The notes under the pieces are model-generated. The model saw nothing but the letters and a program-made list of their open reading frames with translations. It did not search any database and was not told where the DNA came from. From the NCBI GenBank assembly GCA_029261795.1, contig JAJDAP010000108.1, positions 1 through 64,000 of the forward strand: 64,000 bases of DNA, given 5' to 3'. The translations under genes were made by a program, and so were the position numbers. The stretch is from Deltaproteobacteria bacterium. Its GTDB lineage: Bacteria > Myxococcota_A > UBA9160 > UBA6930. This document shows, piece after piece, positions 33,576-42,070 of the stretch (the stretch's first letter is position 1; each line of letters begins with the position of its first letter).

Positions 33576-34570
33576 CAGGCGCTCGGTACTTCGAGCCATT
33601 CGAGATCGGGGAAATCATCACTCACTGTGAGCGAGCCGCCATCGACGACCATCACGTCTACGCCAGCGGTCGTGGCATCGATGACGCCCTCGGTACCCCG
33701 GACCAACAACGCGGTACTCCACGCCTCAGCGGTGGCGCCGGACGTCCCGATCGCGATCGAAACCACCTCATGGCTCACCGGCCAGCCGGTCCGGGGATCG
33801 ATGACGTGTCCAAACTGCTGGGCTCCGATCGGATAGGTCTGGCCGAGGCTCGCCGAGACGGAGGCGTGGGCGTCGCTCAGTGAGAGTACGCCGAGGCGTC
33901 GCTCGCCAGCGCCTACCAACACCCGCCATGTCGGTGCGTCGAGAGGCGTCCCCAACGCGAGCAGGCTCGATCCCCCGAAATTGAGCAGCGCGCGGTCGGC
34001 ACCTTGCTCGCGTAGCCACGATTCGACCTGCTCGAGGGCCCATCCCTTGGCGAGGCCGCCGAGATCGATGGAGGTTCCCGGTGTCAGCGTGACGAAGCCC
34101 TCTTCGAGGATGATTCGGCTCGTGCCGACACGAGATCGTGTCGTTGCGAGATTCTCTTCGTCGGGGAGCTCGTTCGCAAGCGATTGCTCGCGCCATAGGG
34201 CGATCAATGGGCCCACGGTCACATCGAAGGCGCCATCCGTTTCGCTGGCGAGGCGCTTCGCGTCGGAGAGGATTCCGATGACCGTCGGGCCTGCGGGCAG
34301 CCGAGCACCCGCCTCGAGGGCGGATCGATTCAATCGAGAGATCGTGCTCTCGGGCTCCCAGCGACTAACGAGCCGTTCGATCGCGTCGATCTGCTCGAAG
34401 CATCCGTCGATCCATCGCCGACCCGTTACCTCGTCCGGTGCGATGACGGTGATCTCGAGAACCGTCCCCATCGAGGGTCGTCCTTCGCGGAGCACGACCG
34501 GCGTCTGAAGCGCGGTGCAACAAAGGAGCGCGGTCAGCGCGATCACCAGCGGCACGGCGCGACCGCTCAA
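33572..34570 (-). CDS. apbE: FAD:protein FMN transferase, ApbE family (332 aa)
   Basis: Attaches FMN covalently to Thr/Ser of exported proteins, using FAD. It has SMGTVLEITV, FDVTVGPLIALW, SIDLGGLAKGWALEQ and HVIDPRTGWPV, the family motifs, and the late metal-binding segment reads GATAEAWSTAL. A hydrophobic N-terminus (about residues 6-22) with LLCC looks like a lipoprotein signal, placing the enzyme outside the cytoplasmic membrane. TTG 34570 overlaps the upstream stop as TTGA and is the only start that keeps the signal. Its likely substrate is the FMN-binding protein at 35093-35671. Confidence 0.9.
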   Translation of the reverse strand: MSGRAVPLVIALTALLCCTALQTPVVLREGRPSMGTVLEITVIAPDEVTGRRWIDGCFEQIDAIERLVSRWEPESTISRLNRSALEAGARLPAGPTVIGILSDAKRLASETDGAFDVTVGPLIALWREQSLANELPDEENLATTRSRVGTSRIILEEGFVTLTPGTSIDLGGLAKGWALEQVESWLREQGADRALLNFGGSSLLALGTPLDAPTWRVLVGAGERRLGVLSLSDAHASVSASLGQTYPIGAQQFGHVIDPRTGWPVSHEVVSIAIGTSGATAEAWSTALLVRGTEGVIDATTAGVDVMVVDGGSLTVSDDFPDLEWLEVPSAW

Positions 34571-35079
34571 AGATCCGGCCGCTCGCCGCTTTGATAGTTC
34601 TTCGAGTTTCCGCGGAAGACCGACCACAGCGCGAGCGCCACCAGGGCGGCCAGGCTGGTCTGCAGTGCGAGAAAACCGAGAATCTTGGTCCAGGCGAAGA
34701 GCGGATGAACGAAGCGGATCAGCCAGCTCGAGCCTTCGTCGACCAGGGCAGAGAGGAACGGCAGTACGATCAGCCAGGCCTTGATCCGGTTCGAGAGTGG
34801 GATGAAGAGCACCAGATGCGTGAGCACGAGTAGCAACATCCCCATCGCGAATAGATGGAAGTGCGAGACCTCGAGCAGGCCCTGATAGGAGCGCGGCTGT
34901 CTGAAGCTCTCGTCGTCGCCGAGGTAGTAGGTCGTCACGGATTCCGGTGTGAGCGACATCTTCTCGAAGTAGAGCAGGCTGTTGGTCAGCCAGAGGCCGG
35001 CGACGTAGACGCAATAGAGAACCACGATCGTCTGGAGCAGCCGGTTGCGGCTCCACTCCCCGGTCACGACGAATCGCAA
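34567..35079 (-). CDS. Four-helix membrane protein of flavinylation locus, function unknown
   Basis: A 170-residue protein with four predicted membrane helices (roughly residues 15-37, 74-95, 101-122, 128-153). Histidines lie at 73, 75, 88 and 125, at helix ends or inside helices, and an acidic pair DE is at 114-115. The spacing of His73/75 and His88 in helix 2 would allow heme b or quinone binding, but no known cytochrome motif is matched. It sits between apbE and the FMN-binding protein, so a membrane electron donor to the flavoprotein is the simplest guess. I do not recognise the family. Confidence 0.7.
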   Translation of the reverse strand: MRFVVTGEWSRNRLLQTIVVLYCVYVAGLWLTNSLLYFEKMSLTPESVTTYYLGDDESFRQPRSYQGLLEVSHFHLFAMGMLLLVLTHLVLFIPLSNRIKAWLIVLPFLSALVDEGSSWLIRFVHPLFAWTKILGFLALQTSLAALVALALWSVFRGNSKNYQSGERPDL

Positions 35080-35092
35080 GCGCCAGGTCCCG

Positions 35093-35671
35093 CTATTGGC
35101 CGCCGGCAGCGAGACCGGTGGGAGAGGGCGCCGCGGCTACTTCCGGAGCACCCACGAACGCCTCGTAGAGGGCCAGCGCGCGACGGACACCGCTGGTGAC
35201 GGCGCGAGAGGAGAGCGTTGCGCCGGCGATCCCGTGGATCTCGCCCCCGAGGCTGAGCGCGGAATCGAGACGCCGATCGTCGAACTGCGCCAGCCAGCGC
35301 TCCGGCGGCATGAATTCGCGGGGTTCGTAGAAGGCGAGGATGCGTGTGTCGACCACCTTGCCGCCGGGGTCGAGGACGACCAGGAACGCCTCCGGAAACG
35401 TGCGCACGGTGTGCACATCGATGATCGCGTAGCCGATGACCTGCCCATCCTTGTGGGCCGTGTGTATCGTCGCGAGGCGACTCTCCAGTTGCCCATGGGC
35501 GCGCTCTTCGATCCTGGCAGCCTGAAGATCGTCGAGCATGAGCGTGCGGCGTTCGATCGAATCCGCCGCGGGAAAGGCCTGCTCGAGTGCTTCGCGCTTC
35601 GATGCGAAGACCTCGGCCCCCGCCGTGTTTGCAACCACGACGAGAGCCAAGACGAGCCAGAGCCCTTGCAC
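35093..35671 (-). CDS. Exported FMN-binding domain protein (192 aa)
   Basis: FMN-binding domain (NqrC/RnfG type) with a signal peptide VQGLWLVLALVVVANTAGA and cleavage before EVF. The expected flavinylation motif is GATLSS at residues 150-155, within HGIAGATLSSRAVTSGVRRA; the acceptor would be Ser/Thr after GAT. GTG 35671 lies one base after the porin stop. It probably carries FMN in the periplasm as an electron relay. An upstream open frame inside the porin gene is not credible. Confidence 0.82.
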   Translation of the reverse strand: MQGLWLVLALVVVANTAGAEVFASKREALEQAFPAADSIERRTLMLDDLQAARIEERAHGQLESRLATIHTAHKDGQVIGYAIIDVHTVRTFPEAFLVVLDPGGKVVDTRILAFYEPREFMPPERWLAQFDDRRLDSALSLGGEIHGIAGATLSSRAVTSGVRRALALYEAFVGAPEVAAAPSPTGLAAGGQ

Positions 35672-35672
35672 G

Positions 35673-37049
35673 CTAGAACGCAAATCCGACTCCCAGCGCC
35701 AGTTCGTCGGGGCGCGTTCCGCTACGTGCAGTGAGGTTCCGGTACTCGAGCTTGATGACGACATTCGGGTGCGGGTAGTAGTTCACGCCGCTCGTGTACA
35801 CCCAGTAGGCACGATTCCGGTTGGCGGTGAAGCCACTGGGGACGTTGAACTGGGTATCGACGTACTCGAAGCGTGCGAAGGGTTCGAGCGACTTGTCCTC
35901 GTTGCCGAACAAGCGCGGCCAGACGTCGTAGGCGACCTCGGCGTAGGCGCCGAGCATGTCCTCGGCGATCGGCGCGGTGCTGGAACGGCCCAAGGAGGCG
36001 TTGAAATCGGAAGCCTCGTCGAGGTGGGTGTAGGCCGCGAGCAGCCGCGCACTCAAGGGCCCGTCGCGATACTGGAGGTGGCCTTCGGTGATGTAGAGAC
36101 GTGCGTCCGCGATCGACTTTCCGTCGGCGGTGGCGCCACCGGTCGCCAGGCCGAGGCCCGTGTCCTGGTCGACTTCGCCCACGTAGAAGGAGCCGCCGAA
36201 TTCGAGGCCGGGAATCGATTCGGGGCTGTAGTCGCCCCGGACCACGATGGCGAGGTCTTCGGCGAGGGCGTGGTTGCCCTTCTGCCGCGCACTCCGGAAT
36301 CCGGAATCGCTGAAGCGCGCACCGTTGAAACCGGTCATCACGTAGGCGCGGTACTCGAAGTTCTCGCCGAGTTGGCCGAAGATGCCGGCGCCCATGTTGC
36401 GCCAGGTGCTCGGGATGATGCGGGTCTCGACCTCGGGCCGTCTGACGCCGTAGAAGAAGGGCGGTTCGTGGATCTCGTTGACGAAGCCCACAGGCGCGAG
36501 CATCAGCCCGGCCCGGAAGTTCAATTCCGGCTTGTAGAAGAAATCGAGGGATGCGAGTTCGACCGACGCGCTGCCGCTGCCTTCGCCGTTCTTCACGTCG
36601 CTCGTCGTACCATGCTCGAACTCGATCTCAGAGTTGAACACGATGCTCTCGTTGAACTTGTACCCGAAGTAGAGCACCGTGCGGAGCGCGTCTGCACGGT
36701 CGAGTTCCGGCCCCGGGCCTTCGCCACTGACGATGTTCGTGTAGTTGTACTCGCCGTAGCCGCCAATGCTCAGTCCACGGTCGATACCGTAGATCTTCGA
36801 TGCGGCGGGTCCGAAGCCGTAGGAACCGGCTAGTTCCTTGTCTTCGGGGACCGCGACCTGGGTACGTACCCTGGACAACTCATCGGCCAGGATCTGGACC
36901 TGCTTCTCGAGTTGCTGGATGCGATCGTCGCGGGCGATGGCACCCTCGGATTCGGCGAGAGCGGGGGCCGCGCAGGCGACGCCGATCAGGATCGGCAGCC
37001 GCACCACGAGGCGTCGAAGCGTACAGGAGAGGATAGACGGGCAGGACAT
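35673..37049 (-). CDS. Outer-membrane porin with N-terminal coiled coil (458 aa)
   Basis: Signal peptide (residues 1-32, ending APALA), a short coiled coil (IQQLEKQVQILADELSRVR) of the kind found in phosphate-selective or iron-related porins, then a beta-barrel with alternating strands that ends in Phe (LALGVGFAF), the outer-membrane insertion signal. It is the first gene of the flavinylation operon. It probably admits the terminal electron acceptor or a metal complex; specificity is not visible. Confidence 0.87.
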   Translation of the reverse strand: MSCPSILSCTLRRLVVRLPILIGVACAAPALAESEGAIARDDRIQQLEKQVQILADELSRVRTQVAVPEDKELAGSYGFGPAASKIYGIDRGLSIGGYGEYNYTNIVSGEGPGPELDRADALRTVLYFGYKFNESIVFNSEIEFEHGTTSDVKNGEGSGSASVELASLDFFYKPELNFRAGLMLAPVGFVNEIHEPPFFYGVRRPEVETRIIPSTWRNMGAGIFGQLGENFEYRAYVMTGFNGARFSDSGFRSARQKGNHALAEDLAIVVRGDYSPESIPGLEFGGSFYVGEVDQDTGLGLATGGATADGKSIADARLYITEGHLQYRDGPLSARLLAAYTHLDEASDFNASLGRSSTAPIAEDMLGAYAEVAYDVWPRLFGNEDKSLEPFARFEYVDTQFNVPSGFTANRNRAYWVYTSGVNYYPHPNVVIKLEYRNLTARSGTRPDELALGVGFAF

Positions 37050-37081
37050 CTGAGATTTCTAGGCGCTGGGAGGGAAATGAA

Positions 37082-37106
37082 ATTGAAATTGGTGTTCAAT
37101 TTCAAT
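37082..37106. promoter_or_regulatory. Perfect AT-rich palindrome upstream of porin operon (Fur-like)
   Basis: ATTGAAATTG and CAATTTCAAT, perfect 10-bp arms around GTGTT, 33 bases upstream of the porin start. A further GAAATT repeat precedes it, so hexamers run GAAATT-GAAATT and then inverted AATTTC, similar in layout to Fur boxes. A Fur-family or other metal regulator is likely. In a GC-rich genome the AT content is conspicuous. Confidence 0.5.
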
Positions 37107-37189
37107 GAATCCCTACCATACCCGAGAACGACCCCTCCGCAAGCCAGCCCAGCGGCGAAAATCGATCGGCGAGCGTGGCCGCCTGCTGA

Positions 37190-38016
37190 TCAGGCCCCGG
37201 CGTGGCTGCTCGGGCGGAGCTGGCCCGGCCCCGTCAACAACAGCCGGATCAGGCTGGCCTGGCGATTGGTCCCGGTCTTGACGAAGATGCGCTTGAGGGT
37301 GGTCCGCGCGGTCGTTCGGGTGCGGTCGCACCCGCGCGCCCTCCCGTGGGCCCTCCGCTGGTCCGATCCAATCGCGGAGACGTTCGGTCAGCAGCGCATC
37401 GGATCCATCGCGAATGGCCGATGCGGCAACGTCTGGCGGTCCACCCAAGAGGTCGGCGGCGCTGCGGTTCGCAAACACGACCTGTCCAGCGCCATCCAAC
37501 AGGACGACACCGAGGATGAGTTGATCGAGAACTCCCCACAGGGCATCGGCGGTGATGTCCTGGCGGATCAATTCGTCGTGCAGGCGCGCCGCACGCACCA
37601 GATGGGGAGACAGGGTTCGGAGACGCTCCAGATCCACTTCCGTCGGAGCCCAGTCGTCGCGAGCGAGCGCCAGGAAGAACGTGTCTGCGCGCTGCGCGGT
37701 TCGGCCCAGCAGGATCACGACCCCGCTGGGCGCTGGAAACCCCGCTGGTTCCAGGATTTCCCGGAACAGCCGACTTTCGGCGAACAGGGCCTGGAGAGGA
37801 CCGGGTGGAATCACGGTCACGCTTCCGAGGGGGAACTCCTTCATCTCCGAGGGCTCGGGGAAGCGGGGGTGTGTGGCTTCCTCTGCCAGCGGATCGGGCG
37901 GCCGGAGCCCGTCGGCCAGGAAGATCCCGGTTCGTCCGGTTCCATTTTTCGGCCGATCCGGGGGAGTCGTACAGGAGCTCGAGGAGTTCAAGATCGCTGA
38001 GCGCCTGACCGGACAT
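37190..38016 (-). pseudogene. Broken LuxR-type regulator
   Basis: The start (ATG 38016, MSGQALSDLELLELLYDS), the PAS-like middle (ILGVVLLDGAGQVVFANRSA) and the C-terminal helix of a LuxR HTH (TARTTLKRIFVKTGTNRQAS) are all present but in three different frames. The first part of the DNA-binding helix-turn-helix (the usual LTxREAEV...EIA segment) is missing, so the break near 37330 is a deletion. A second break lies near 37930. It cannot make a working regulator. Confidence 0.75.
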
Positions 38017-38111
38017 CGACCCGTACCTAAGCCGATCGGCCTCGATTCCGCGCCCTCTAAACGGGGGGTCCTGTACGTATTTCGGCTCAATGCAGCCTGA
38101 TAAGGCCCGAT

Positions 38112-38460
38112 TCAGGCCGCCGGTGTGAACTTCACCGGCATTCGAGTGATCCCGTGGATGAACGAAGAAGTGGTTCAGCTCCTGCTCGGTGATCTTCTCG
38201 CCGTCGACGGAGCCATGGACGTACTTCGAGATTAGCGTGTCATCGGGGTTCTTGCGCTTCTCCTCGGCGAGGGCGTTGCAGTAGAGCCACATCTGCGCCG
38301 AAGCGTTGGTGGCTGCGTCGTCGCCCGGCGATAGATCCGGATCATCCCCGCCGATCATGTTATTCGACCACTCGAAGATCTTCTTGCGGTCCTCGTAGGG
38401 AATCCCGACGAGCTCGCAGATCAAGGTGAGCGGAAGCTCACAGGCGAGGTCGGTTCCATC
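38112..38460 (-). pseudogene. Cytochrome P450 remnant with internal deletion
   Basis: The minus strand reads TDLACELPLTLICELVGIP through DGEKITEQELNHFF, a middle segment of bacterial P450s. It then switches frame to SFIHGITRMPVKFTPAA and stops at 38112, which is the C-terminus of the same family. The oxygen-binding I-helix end and the heme-Cys loop in between are gone, and the N-terminal 150 residues are also missing; the TetR promoter region begins where the fragment ends. Confidence 0.8.
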
Positions 38461-38463
38461 ATA

Positions 38464-38480
38464 TCGGACGCCTTGTCCGA
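38464..38480. promoter_or_regulatory. Inverted repeat upstream of TetR gene
   Basis: TCGGAC, five bases, GTCCGA: perfect 6-bp arms, 35 bases before the chosen TetR start. Suggests an autoregulatory operator; short, so could be chance. Confidence 0.35.
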
Positions 38481-38514
38481 CTCAACGGACGATTTGCTCG
38501 CTATGGTCCGGAGC

Positions 38515-39210
38515 ATGTCTGAACGGCGCCCGCTTTCCTCTCCTCCGAAAACCCGCGAGGAGGCTCTCCGGGTATTCCGAACTGGCCAGATTCTCGCCGC
38601 TGCCCGCCAGGTGATCGGCGAGGTCGGCTACGGGGATGCGTCGATCGATCGAATCTCCGAGGGCGCGGGGGTGGCTCGCAGCACCGTCTACGTCTACTTC
38701 GAGGGGAAAGAGGATCTGCTGAATCAGTGCCTGGCCGAGAACCGGGTCGAACTGAGCGATCGCGTTCGCGAAGCCGTCGAGCGCGTAGAAGGCCTCGAGC
38801 AACAACTCCACGCGTTTCTGACCGCAATCCTGGCCTACGTCGGCGAGTATCAGGAGTTCTTCCGCGCCATCATGCGCGTACGCGGCCTCGATCCATTCTT
38901 CCAGGACAGCGACCGTCCAGCCCCGGAAATGGACGTGATCCGTGTCGAAGTGCAGGCCGTCCTGGCCGACATCTTCAAGCAGGGCCAACTCGAAGGGATC
39001 CTCACGCAGCAGCGCAGCCTGGAGGCCGCCCGCGTGATCGGCTCCTTGATCTATGGCGCGCTGATGTGGCGGGCCAACGACACGGATCCGAGCCCGGCCG
39101 AAGAGGAAGCCCAGAGTCTCGTGCAGACCTTGCTGTATGGGCTGACCCGGCCGAGCCCGGATTCCAAGGACATGCACGACCCCGCGGCCACACGGAATGG
39201 CATCGCCTGA
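38515..39210 (+). CDS. TetR-family transcriptional regulator (231 aa)
   Basis: N-terminal HTH (ILAAARQVIGEVGYGDASID, then GVARSTVYVYFEGKEDL) followed by an eight-helix ligand domain. It lies two bases before a tandem CaiB CoA-transferase gene and so probably controls that acyl-CoA cluster. Two in-frame ATGs, 38503 and 38515, are possible; neither has a well-spaced ribosome site. An inverted repeat upstream may be its operator. Confidence 0.88.
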   Translation: MSERRPLSSPPKTREEALRVFRTGQILAAARQVIGEVGYGDASIDRISEGAGVARSTVYVYFEGKEDLLNQCLAENRVELSDRVREAVERVEGLEQQLHAFLTAILAYVGEYQEFFRAIMRVRGLDPFFQDSDRPAPEMDVIRVEVQAVLADIFKQGQLEGILTQQRSLEAARVIGSLIYGALMWRANDTDPSPAEEEAQSLVQTLLYGLTRPSPDSKDMHDPAATRNGIA

Positions 39211-39212
39211 GC

Positions 39213-41597
39213 ATGGAACGTGGACTCAGCGAAATCCGGGTCGTCGATCTCTCCACGGGGATCGCGGGTGCCTATGCCAGCAAGCTCTTCGCCGATGCGG
39301 GTGCCGATGTCATCAAGGTCGAACCCCCGGCCGGTGACCCGCTGCGGCGCTATACGGCTAGCGGAGCCGAACTCGGCGCCGCCGATGGTGCGCTCTTCCG
39401 ATTCCTGGCCGCCTCCAAGCGCTCGGTGGTGGGCGGGCTCGGGGATCCGGAGGTCGCGCGACTGGTGGCCTCCGCAGACCTGTTGATCGAAAGCGCCGGC
39501 CCGGAGGCCGACTTCGATCGCGCCGCGCTCTGCGCGCGCCATCCGGGGCTCGTGTGGCTTTCGCTCTCGCCCTACGGACTCGAAGGTCCCTATGCGAATC
39601 GGCCGGTCAGCGAACTCACGATCCAGGCGGAGTGTGGTTCGATCAGCGTGCGCGGTCTGAAGGGGCAGGAGCCCTATCAGGCAGGAGGGCGCACCACCGA
39701 ATGGATCGGCGGAGTCTTCGCCGGTGTGGCGGCGTTGGCCGCCGTGCGTCGCGCCGGGCGCACGGGCCACGGTGAGTTCATCGATTTCTCGCTGAACGAA
39801 GTGATGGCCTACGGAACGACCAACTTCATGGACACCATGTGGGGCCTGCTTGGCCGCCCTCCGGTAACGGGATCGGTCCAGTCCACCGAGACACCTTCGA
39901 TCGAACCCACGCTGGATGGCTGGGTCGGCTTCAACACCAACAGTGCCCAGCAGATCGCGGACTTCCTGCTGCTGGTCGGTCGGCCCGACCTGCGTGAGAC
40001 CGGCGAGTTCAATCTCGCCAGTCAGCGCTCGGAGCGCATCGACGAGTGGGAGGCCATCGTTCACGCCTTCACCGAGACGCGTTCGACCGCCGAGATCGTA
40101 AAGGAAGCATCGCTGTTGCGGATTCCCGTGGCGCCGGTGCTGAACGGGGCGACAGTGACGGAACACGAACAGTTCCTGGCGCGAGAGGTCTTCTCGGAAG
40201 ATCCGTCCGGCGGGTTCCAACGGCCGCGCCCGCCGTATCGCATCGGGGGCGAAGGGCCGGCGCCGGCGCGCCCGGCGCCAGGCCTCGGCGCGCACGACGG
40301 CCAGATCGAGGATCGCGCCCCCACGCGTCCCGAAGCGAGCGGAAAGCCCCAGCTGCCGCTCGAAGGCCTTCGGGTCTTCGATGCCACCGCATGGTGGGCG
40401 GGGCCTTCGGCGAGCCACATGCTAGGTAGCCTGGGCGCGGACGTGATCCACGTCGAATCGGTCCAACGTCCGGACGGGATGCGCATGACCGGCGGCATGT
40501 TCGCGGGCGGGAAGGACGCCTGGTGGGAGTACAGCATGTTCTTCCTCAACTCGAACACCAACAAGCGTGGCATCACCCTCGATCTCACCAGCGAGAAGGG
40601 AATCGCGCTCGCAAAGCAGCTGATCGCGCGCTGCGACATCGTGATCGAGAATTTCTCGCCGCGGGTCATGGAGGGTTTCGGGCTGGACTGGGAAACCATC
40701 CACGCGCTCAATCCCGATTGCATCATGACGCGCATGCCCGCGTTCGGGCTCGATGGACCCTGGCGCGACAACGTCGGCTTCGCCCAGACCATGGAGCAGA
40801 TGACCGGCCTGGCCTGGTGCACGGGGCACACGCACGATCGGCCGCGCATCCAGCGCGGGCCCTGCGATCCGATCTCGGGGATGCACGCCGTCTTTGCGAC
40901 GTTGGTCGCGCTCTACGAACGAGAAGCGCTCGGCCACGGCGTCCATGTCGAGTGCACCATGGTCGAAGGCGCGCTCAATGCCGCCGCCGAGCAGGTGATC
41001 GAAGCGAGCGCCTACGGTCACGTACTCGGGCGCGAAGGCAATCGCGCACCCTGGGCGGCACCCCAAGGGCTCTATGGCTGTGCCGGCCACGATGCGATGG
41101 CGACGCCCCAGTGGTTGGCCCTGGCGGTAGAGACGGAGGGCCAGTGGGCGGCTCTGCTCGATTGGTTGGGTCGGCCCGCCTGGGCGAAGGACCTCGCCGA
41201 GGCGACCCTGCAGGAAAGGCGAGCCCACCACGATGAGATCGACGAAGCCCTGCGCGCCGTCTTTGCCGACCGCGACCGGGAAGCCTGCGTATCGGAGCTG
41301 CTCGAGCATGGCGTACCTGCTGCCCCGGTCGTCGATGCCCGCGCCCTCTCGGATCATCCCCAGATGTGCTCCAGGGGCTACTACGAGGAAGTCGACCATC
41401 CCGTTGTGGGTCGCCAGTGGATGAACGCCGTACCGTTCCGCTATGCGTCCGTCGATCGCTGGCTGAAGCAGCCACCGCCGACACTGGGCCAGCACAATCA
41501 CGAAGTCCTCAGCTGGCTGGGTTGCAGCCAAGCAGAGATCGCCAGTCTCGAAGCCGATGGTGTCATCGGAACACGCCCGGCCAAGGTCGGGGCCTGA
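39213..41597 (+). CDS. Tandem (fused) CaiB/BaiF CoA-transferase family III protein (794 aa)
   Basis: Two class III CoA-transferase domains in one chain, about residues 1-375 and 385-794, joined by a Pro/Ala-rich linker. Each opens with the family signature (LSEIRVVDLSTGIAGAYASK; LRVFDATAWWAGPSASHMLG). The catalytic Asp is present in domain 1 (EFIDFSLNEV) but replaced by Glu in domain 2 (HVECTMVEG). Family III enzymes transfer CoA between carboxylates through an Asp-acyl anhydride. Domain fusion can replace the normal interlocked dimer. ATG 39213 is two bases after the TetR stop; the open frame further upstream lies out of phase inside TetR. Confidence 0.9.
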   Translation: MERGLSEIRVVDLSTGIAGAYASKLFADAGADVIKVEPPAGDPLRRYTASGAELGAADGALFRFLAASKRSVVGGLGDPEVARLVASADLLIESAGPEADFDRAALCARHPGLVWLSLSPYGLEGPYANRPVSELTIQAECGSISVRGLKGQEPYQAGGRTTEWIGGVFAGVAALAAVRRAGRTGHGEFIDFSLNEVMAYGTTNFMDTMWGLLGRPPVTGSVQSTETPSIEPTLDGWVGFNTNSAQQIADFLLLVGRPDLRETGEFNLASQRSERIDEWEAIVHAFTETRSTAEIVKEASLLRIPVAPVLNGATVTEHEQFLAREVFSEDPSGGFQRPRPPYRIGGEGPAPARPAPGLGAHDGQIEDRAPTRPEASGKPQLPLEGLRVFDATAWWAGPSASHMLGSLGADVIHVESVQRPDGMRMTGGMFAGGKDAWWEYSMFFLNSNTNKRGITLDLTSEKGIALAKQLIARCDIVIENFSPRVMEGFGLDWETIHALNPDCIMTRMPAFGLDGPWRDNVGFAQTMEQMTGLAWCTGHTHDRPRIQRGPCDPISGMHAVFATLVALYEREALGHGVHVECTMVEGALNAAAEQVIEASAYGHVLGREGNRAPWAAPQGLYGCAGHDAMATPQWLALAVETEGQWAALLDWLGRPAWAKDLAEATLQERRAHHDEIDEALRAVFADRDREACVSELLEHGVPAAPVVDARALSDHPQMCSRGYYEEVDHPVVGRQWMNAVPFRYASVDRWLKQPPPTLGQHNHEVLSWLGCSQAEIASLEADGVIGTRPAKVGA

Positions 41598-41763
41598 GCG
41601 AGTTCGGGCGAGGAGCCCGCTTCCGGGCCCCTGGGCCGGCATCGGCCTCGTCTCCCGCGCAGGAGCCGGTTCGCGCTACCGTTCCTGCGGTCCTTCGGCC
41701 CAACAAGCGGGATCCGGATTGGCCCGCACTTGACCCCAAGACGAACCTGCAGGAGACGAAACG

Positions 41764-42069
41764 ATGGAACTCAAAGCCGGATCCCGATTGAAGAGCGGTG
41801 TGTGTGATACCCAGGTCATGGTGATCGCGGCGCCCGTGGATGACCTCGATCTCACCTGTGGAGGCGCTGCACTCGTCGACGTCGCCGGCGACGCACCTGG
41901 CGGTGCCATCGACGCAGACCACAAGAACGGCACCCAGATCGGCAAGCGCTATGTCAACGAAGACGCCACGCTCGAGCTGCTCTGCACCAAGCCCGGCGAA
42001 GGCTCTCTCGCCCTCGGCGGTGCCCCGCTGACGCTCAAAGAAGCCAAGGCACTTCCCTCCTCCGACTGA
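41764..42069 (+). CDS. Small conserved-looking protein of unknown function (101 aa)
   Basis: Begins MELKAGSRLKSGVCDTQVMV with a good AGGAGA site. It has three cysteines (SGVCDT, LTCGG, LLCTK), two of them in a beta-rich pattern that could bind metal, and ends SSD. It has no signal peptide or membrane segment. It lies between the CoA-transferase and an acyl-CoA ligase and is probably cotranscribed with the former. I recognise no named domain. Confidence 0.65.
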   Translation: MELKAGSRLKSGVCDTQVMVIAAPVDDLDLTCGGAALVDVAGDAPGGAIDADHKNGTQIGKRYVNEDATLELLCTKPGEGSLALGGAPLTLKEAKALPSSD

Positions 42070-42070
42070 G

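Noticed and set aside
41598..41763. Gap before the 101-residue unknown gene
   Set aside because: Checked for relics or hairpins; only a ribosome site just before 41764 was seen.
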